From: an uncultured Christensenella sp.
Lineage (GTDB): Bacteria; Bacillota; Clostridia; Christensenellales; Borkfalkiaceae
Reading direction: 5' to 3'
Length of the DNA: 24,474 nucleotides
NCBI GenBank assembly: GCA_910577555.1
Contig: CAJTLF010000022.1
Location: 1-24,474 of the forward strand
Made by a program: the position numbers and the translations under genes. Below, one piece after another: positions 21,539-24,474 of the stretch. The stretch's first letter is position 1. Each line of letters begins with the position of its first letter. Under the pieces are notes generated by a model that was not told where the DNA came from, searched no databases, and was given only the letters and a program-made list of their open reading frames with translations.

Positions 21539-22201
21539 ATGAGAATGCACAAAAAGAGCCGCCTTGAAGAGCGGATTGCCGAATGCGGCGACATAGTTAC
21601 CGTTGCCGACCTCACCGATAAAAATATGCAGCGCGCCGCGTTGACCCCCGAATATCTGCCGTTTAACGCCATTTTCGGCAACGATAACCCCGTTTATCTC
21701 GAGATAGGCTGCGGCAAGGGCAAGTTCGTCTGCGAAACGGCGGCTAAATTCCCCGAAAGGAACTTCGTCGCGGTTGAAAAGATTTCCAACGTGCTTATCG
21801 AAGCGTTGGAAAGGGCAAAGGCGGAAGGGCTTAAAAACGTTTATTTTTTGAATTGCGCCGCCGAAGTTCTGCCGAAATACTTTAAAAACGGCAGTGTGAG
21901 CGCGATATATCTCAACTTTTCCAACCCGTTACCCAAGGAAGGGTATAAAAAACAGCGGCTCACGCACCCGCGTTTTTTAAAGATATACCGCGCGCTTTTA
22001 AAGGACGGCGGGGTTATTATACAAAAGACCGACGACGGTGATTTTTTCGGTTTTTCGCTTGAAAGCTATAGGGGCGAAGGATTTGAAATTCTTTACGAAT
22101 GCCGCGACTACGATTGCGGCGGCGACGACGTGCAAACCGAACACGAGAAAAAATTCAAAGAGCAGGGAAAGAAAATTTATCGCGTTATAGCGGGGGTCTG
22201 A
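21539..22201 (+). CDS. trmB: tRNA (guanine-N7)-methyltransferase
   Basis: TrmB methylates G46 of tRNA with SAM. The 220-residue protein has the SAM motif L-E-I-G-C-G-K-G (54-61), the acidic A-V-E-K (78-81), the family motif here written N-F-S-N-P-L-P-K-E-G-Y-K-K-Q-R-L-T-H (126-143), K-T-D-D (about 163-166) and the closing T-E-H-E-K-K-F-K-E-Q-G-K-K-I-Y-R-V. In most members the middle motif is N-F-S-D-P-W-P-K-x-R-H-x-K-R-R; here Asn129 replaces the Asp implicated in catalysis, Leu replaces Trp, and the R-H pair is G-Y. The fold and remaining motifs are intact. It is probably leaderless. The phosphoesterase gene starts 1 base after its stop. Confidence 0.93.
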   Translation: MRMHKKSRLEERIAECGDIVTVADLTDKNMQRAALTPEYLPFNAIFGNDNPVYLEIGCGKGKFVCETAAKFPERNFVAVEKISNVLIEALERAKAEGLKNVYFLNCAAEVLPKYFKNGSVSAIYLNFSNPLPKEGYKKQRLTHPRFLKIYRALLKDGGVIIQKTDDGDFFGFSLESYRGEGFEILYECRDYDCGGDDVQTEHEKKFKEQGKKIYRVIAGV

Positions 22202-22202
22202 T

Positions 22203-22988
22203 TTGATTTATTTGTGGGTTTCTTTGGGCATAGTAGGGGGTGTAGCCTTAATTTGGGCGTTCGTATACTTCAATAACGGCGTTATAGGCGTTACGCGTTA
22301 TACGCAGGAATTGGGCTTGGAGCGCGAAGTAAAAATAGTACACCTTTCCGATTTGCACGGCAAAGCGTTCGGCTATAAAAACGCGCGGCTTATAAAAAAG
22401 GTCGCGGCGGAAAAGCCCGATTTTATAGTTATCACGGGCGATATAATCCACAAATACAGGGATAACGACAAGCGGGTTGCGGTGGAGCTCGTTTCCGCGC
22501 TGTGCGGGATTGCCCCCGTAATTTACGCGTCCGGCAACCACGAAATGCGGGGCGTGAAATACCGCTTTTTGAGAAAGGAGCTTATGGACGCGGGCGCGAC
22601 CGTTCTGGACGATTGCTCGGCGGAAATATGCGGGGTTACGGTAACGGGACTTAACTGCGCGTCGCTTAAAAACGGCACGGCTAAAAGAATTGCGCCGCCC
22701 GAAGCTCATAAGACGATACTTCTCGCGCATATGCCGCACCTGATGAAAAATTACGCCGACGCGGGGTACGGGCTGGTGCTCAGCGGACACGCGCACGGCG
22801 GGCAGTGGCGCATACCTTTTACGGGCAAAGGGCTGTACGCCCCCGGACAGGGGACTTTCCCTAAGCTCACGCAGGGCAGGCATATTTCGGGAAAAACTAC
22901 GATGATAATTTCCCGCGGGCTGGGCAATTCCGAGTTTCCTTTACGGCTTTTTAACCGCCCCGAAGTGGTGGCGCTTACAGTCAAATAG
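22203..22988 (+). CDS. Membrane-anchored calcineurin-like metallophosphoesterase (YkuE/YaeI type)
   Basis: The 261-residue protein has an N-terminal membrane helix (about 3-24) and the two-metal phosphoesterase motifs in order: D-L-H (50-52) in H-L-S-D-L-H-G, G-D (79-80), G-N-H-E (111-114), H (176) in L-A-H-M-P-H, and G-H-A-H-G-G-Q (195-201). This set is that of the YkuE/YaeI branch, some of which act on lipid or envelope phosphoesters; the substrate here is unknown. The start is TTG at 22203, 1 base after the trmB stop, with GGGGG upstream. It probably shares the trmB transcript. Confidence 0.88.
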   Translation: MIYLWVSLGIVGGVALIWAFVYFNNGVIGVTRYTQELGLEREVKIVHLSDLHGKAFGYKNARLIKKVAAEKPDFIVITGDIIHKYRDNDKRVAVELVSALCGIAPVIYASGNHEMRGVKYRFLRKELMDAGATVLDDCSAEICGVTVTGLNCASLKNGTAKRIAPPEAHKTILLAHMPHLMKNYADAGYGLVLSGHAHGGQWRIPFTGKGLYAPGQGTFPKLTQGRHISGKTTMIISRGLGNSEFPLRLFNRPEVVALTVK

Positions 22989-22996
22989 AGTGGTTT

Positions 22997-23032
22997 GTGA
23001 AAACTGTGTGAAGATTTTCACACAGTTTTCAC
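22997..23032 (+). repeat. 16-bp perfect inverted repeat after the phosphoesterase gene
   Basis: GTGAAAACTGTGTGAA (22997-23012) and TTCACACAGTTTTCAC (23017-23032) flank GATT. No U run follows, so it is not a standard terminator, though it could protect the mRNA 3' end. The G/T-rich arms differ from the GC-rich terminator stems elsewhere in the window. Confidence 0.85.
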
Positions 23033-23138
23033 CGAAAAACGACGCGTTTTCACGGAAAATTGCACGTTTTTTGCCTGAAAACTGCAGTTTTTTGCGTCGG
23101 AATTTACGGGTTTAAAAGAGTAAAATTATAGAAAATAA

Positions 23139-23171
23139 AAAAATTCCCGAACGGCAAGTACGGGAATTTTT
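23139..23171. terminator. Bidirectional terminator between the phosphoesterase and carbamoyltransferase genes
   Basis: AAAAATTCCCG (23139-23149) and CGGGAATTTTT (23161-23171) form an 11-bp stem with an 11-base loop. T runs follow on both strands (TTTTTGTTTTT on +, TTTTTTTATTTT on -). It lies between converging genes. Confidence 0.88.
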
Positions 23172-23198
23172 GTTTTTACGGTTTGGTTGAGTAGTGGG

Positions 23199-24134
23199 TT
23201 AAATCAGAAGAGCGAGAACGGATTTTATCGCGTGCAATTTGTTTTCGCCCTGTTCGAGTACAAGACTGTTTTTGCCGTCTATGACTTCGGGCGTTACTTC
23301 AAGCCCGCGGCACGCGGGGAGCGCGTGCATAAACTGCGCGTTGTGCGCCGCGGACGACATAAGCTTGTTGTTGACCTGATAGGGCGCGAGAATTTTAAGC
23401 TCTTTTTCGCCGAGCGCGCCGTCGTAATTGTAGCCGTCGGTATAAACTACGTCTGCGCCGCGCACAGCGTCGACGGGGTTTTCGGTTACCGTTACCGCGC
23501 CGAACTGTCTTGCGTCGTCAAGGCATTCCTTATCGAACGCAAATTCGGCGGGGGTGGCGACCGTTACTTCAAGCCCGCACTTTACCGCGCCCGCAATTAG
23601 CGATGCGGCGTTGTTGGTGCGCTTGCCCACGAACGCGAGCTTTACTCCGTCGAGCTTGCCTTTCTTTTCCCATATCGTGAAAAGGTCGCAAACGGTCTGC
23701 ATGGGCATACCCTGTTCGTTCGTGGAGTTGATTATGGAAATTTCGGAGTGCGAGCAGAAGTCGTTTAAATCGGCTTTGTGAACTCCGCGGGTGACGATTG
23801 CACCCACGCCGTAGCGGGAAATTACGTTTACCACGTCCTTTACGTTTTCACCCGTGCGGATATCTTCTTCGCTGTAAGGTAAATCCACGCACGAGCCGCC
23901 CAGCTGTCTTACGCCTATTTCGAGAGCCGAACGCGTTCTTATTGACGCGTCGCCGAAAAGGAGTGCGACCGTAGTGTTCTGTAAAATTTTAGTATCTTCG
24001 TGAGCGTAGAATTTTGCTTTCATCGCTTTCGTTGCGTAGAGAAATTCGAAAATTTCTTCCGTGGAAAAATCCGAAAGGCTGACGAGATGTTTGTGGCTTA
24101 CTCCGTAAGACGGTGTGTAACGGTTGATATCCAT
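23199..24134 (-). CDS. Ornithine carbamoyltransferase-family protein with altered active-site motifs
   Basis: The 311-residue protein has the aspartate/ornithine carbamoyltransferase fold and is closest by motif order to OTCase, which makes citrulline from ornithine and carbamoyl phosphate. The phosphate-binding S-T-R-T-R is S-I-R-T-R (64-68). The carbamoyl-binding H-P-x-Q is M-P-M-Q (143-146), losing the His. The ornithine-loop D-x-x-x-S-M-G region is T-D-G-Y-N-Y-D-G-A (232-240), keeping Asp233 but not S-M-G. H-C-L-P is H-A-L-P-A-C (270-275). N-N (174-175) is kept. GGAG stands upstream of the ATG. No arg genes are adjacent. It may be a divergent ArgF or a carbamoyltransferase for another amine. 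Confidence 0.85.
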   Translation of the reverse strand: MDINRYTPSYGVSHKHLVSLSDFSTEEIFEFLYATKAMKAKFYAHEDTKILQNTTVALLFGDASIRTRSALEIGVRQLGGSCVDLPYSEEDIRTGENVKDVVNVISRYGVGAIVTRGVHKADLNDFCSHSEISIINSTNEQGMPMQTVCDLFTIWEKKGKLDGVKLAFVGKRTNNAASLIAGAVKCGLEVTVATPAEFAFDKECLDDARQFGAVTVTENPVDAVRGADVVYTDGYNYDGALGEKELKILAPYQVNNKLMSSAAHNAQFMHALPACRGLEVTPEVIDGKNSLVLEQGENKLHAIKSVLALLI

Positions 24135-24157
24135 ATTTTTTTACTCCAAAAAAATTT

Positions 24158-24474
24158 TTCACGAATTTCTCGGCTATTCTGCGCCTGCGAAATTCCGTGA
24201 TTTTGGGAAACTAAGTTTCCCTGCCCGCAATTTTTAAGGGCAAACGAAAATATAATTGCGGGCATTCCCTTCCAGTGAGCCGAAGGTTTTCGCAAATTGG
24301 GTGCGCTGGCGCAAAGGCGTGACTTTGCTTGCGCAGTGAATAATTGTAGTTCACGAATTTCTCGGCTATTCTGCGCCTGCGAAATTCCGTGATTCTGGGA
24401 AACTAAGTTTCCCTGCCCGCAATTTTTAAGGGCAAAGAAATATATAATTGCGGGCATTCCCTTCCAGTGAGCCG
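24158..24474. repeat. 192-bp-period structured tandem repeat, continues past the window
   Basis: A 125-base unit at 24158-24282 recurs at 24350-24474, ending at the window edge, with only a few substitutions and no length change; 67 bases lie between. Each unit holds three inverted repeats: CACGAATTTC with GAAATTCCGTG (24160-24199), GGGAAACT with AGTTTCCC (24205-24221), and TGCCCGCAATT with AATTGCGGGCA (24222-24264). The spacer adds GCGCAA with TTGCGC. The minus strand stays open across the array (24098-24457) only because 192 is a multiple of three; I regard that frame as non-coding. It is upstream of the carbamoyltransferase gene. Confidence 0.88.

Noticed and set aside
22248..22883. 211-codon minus-strand open frame
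   Set aside because: It lies entirely antisense to the phosphoesterase, whose catalytic motifs are intact; the composition is Arg/Val-rich as expected for a shadow frame.
24098..24457. 119-codon minus-strand open frame across the tandem repeat
   Set aside because: It is open only because the 192-bp period is a multiple of three; it has no ribosome binding site, overlaps the start of the carbamoyltransferase gene, and its repeats coincide with nucleotide inverted repeats.
1..24474. Prophage, integrative element, defence system or tRNA genes
   Set aside because: No integrase, transposase, structural phage genes, nucleases of defence type, attachment-site duplications or tRNA cloverleaf were seen; every long frame is explained by housekeeping, envelope or spore genes.

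Overview
The window looks like chromosomal core sequence from an endospore-forming Clostridia-type Firmicute, probably an uncultured gut-type lineage. Evidence: many sporulation and germination genes (Veg, a SipL-like SPOCS/LysM protein, SpmA/SpmB, a SpoIVFA-like protein with SpoIVFB, and a GerA-type receptor operon), Firmicute-style Shine-Dalgarno sites (AAGGAG) at most genes, sigma-A-type promoters, and a PadR/HAAS/DUF4097 module. I see no phage, plasmid, transposase, CRISPR, rRNA or tRNA genes.

Layout. 1-5015 (+): veg, SipL-like gene, a terminator, then ispE - acidic two-TM hypothetical - cysteine desulfurase as one tight operon. 5016-5232: AT-rich gap with a possible small RNA. 5233-6302 (-): spmA-spmB. 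6381-10115 (+): metG-tatD (overlapping) and rsmA. 10116-10535: REP-like repeats, then a strong promoter and a riboswitch-like RNA resembling the yybP-ykoY manganese class, ahead of an SPFH/band-7 membrane protein gene (10536-11636). 11805-13387 (+): SpoIVFA-like gene and spoIVFB, overlapping by GTGA. 13397-14900 (-): a zinc-dependent phospholipase C-like gene and an OGG1-type 8-oxoguanine glycosylase. 14971-16802 (-): padR - HAAS/DUF1700 - DUF4097 operon behind a promoter with a palindromic operator. 16961-20757 (+): gerA operon with three overlapping genes. 20812-21351 (-): unrecognised membrane protein. 21539-22988 (+): trmB and a metallophosphoesterase. 23199-24134 (-): a divergent ornithine-carbamoyltransferase-family enzyme. 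24158-24474: a 192-bp-period structured repeat running off the right edge.

Together the genes mix housekeeping work (isoprenoid precursor synthesis, Fe-S/thiolation sulfur supply, Met-tRNA charging, rRNA and tRNA methylation, oxidative DNA repair) with the spore life cycle: coat/cortex assembly (SipL-like), core dehydration (SpmAB), mother-cell sigma-K activation (SpoIVFA/B) and germinant sensing (GerA). The metG-tatD-rsmA and veg-ispE clusters are the two halves of one Bacillus neighbourhood (metS-yabD-...-ksgA-yabG-veg-sspF-ispE), here in swapped order with other genes between them.

The points most worth checking are: the riboswitch in front of the SPFH gene; ispE and trmB (perhaps gerAA), whose promoters place the transcription start on the start codon (leaderless mRNAs); the carbamoyltransferase with altered substrate motifs; the structured tandem repeat; and the non-lipoprotein GerAC with a Gly-rich insert.
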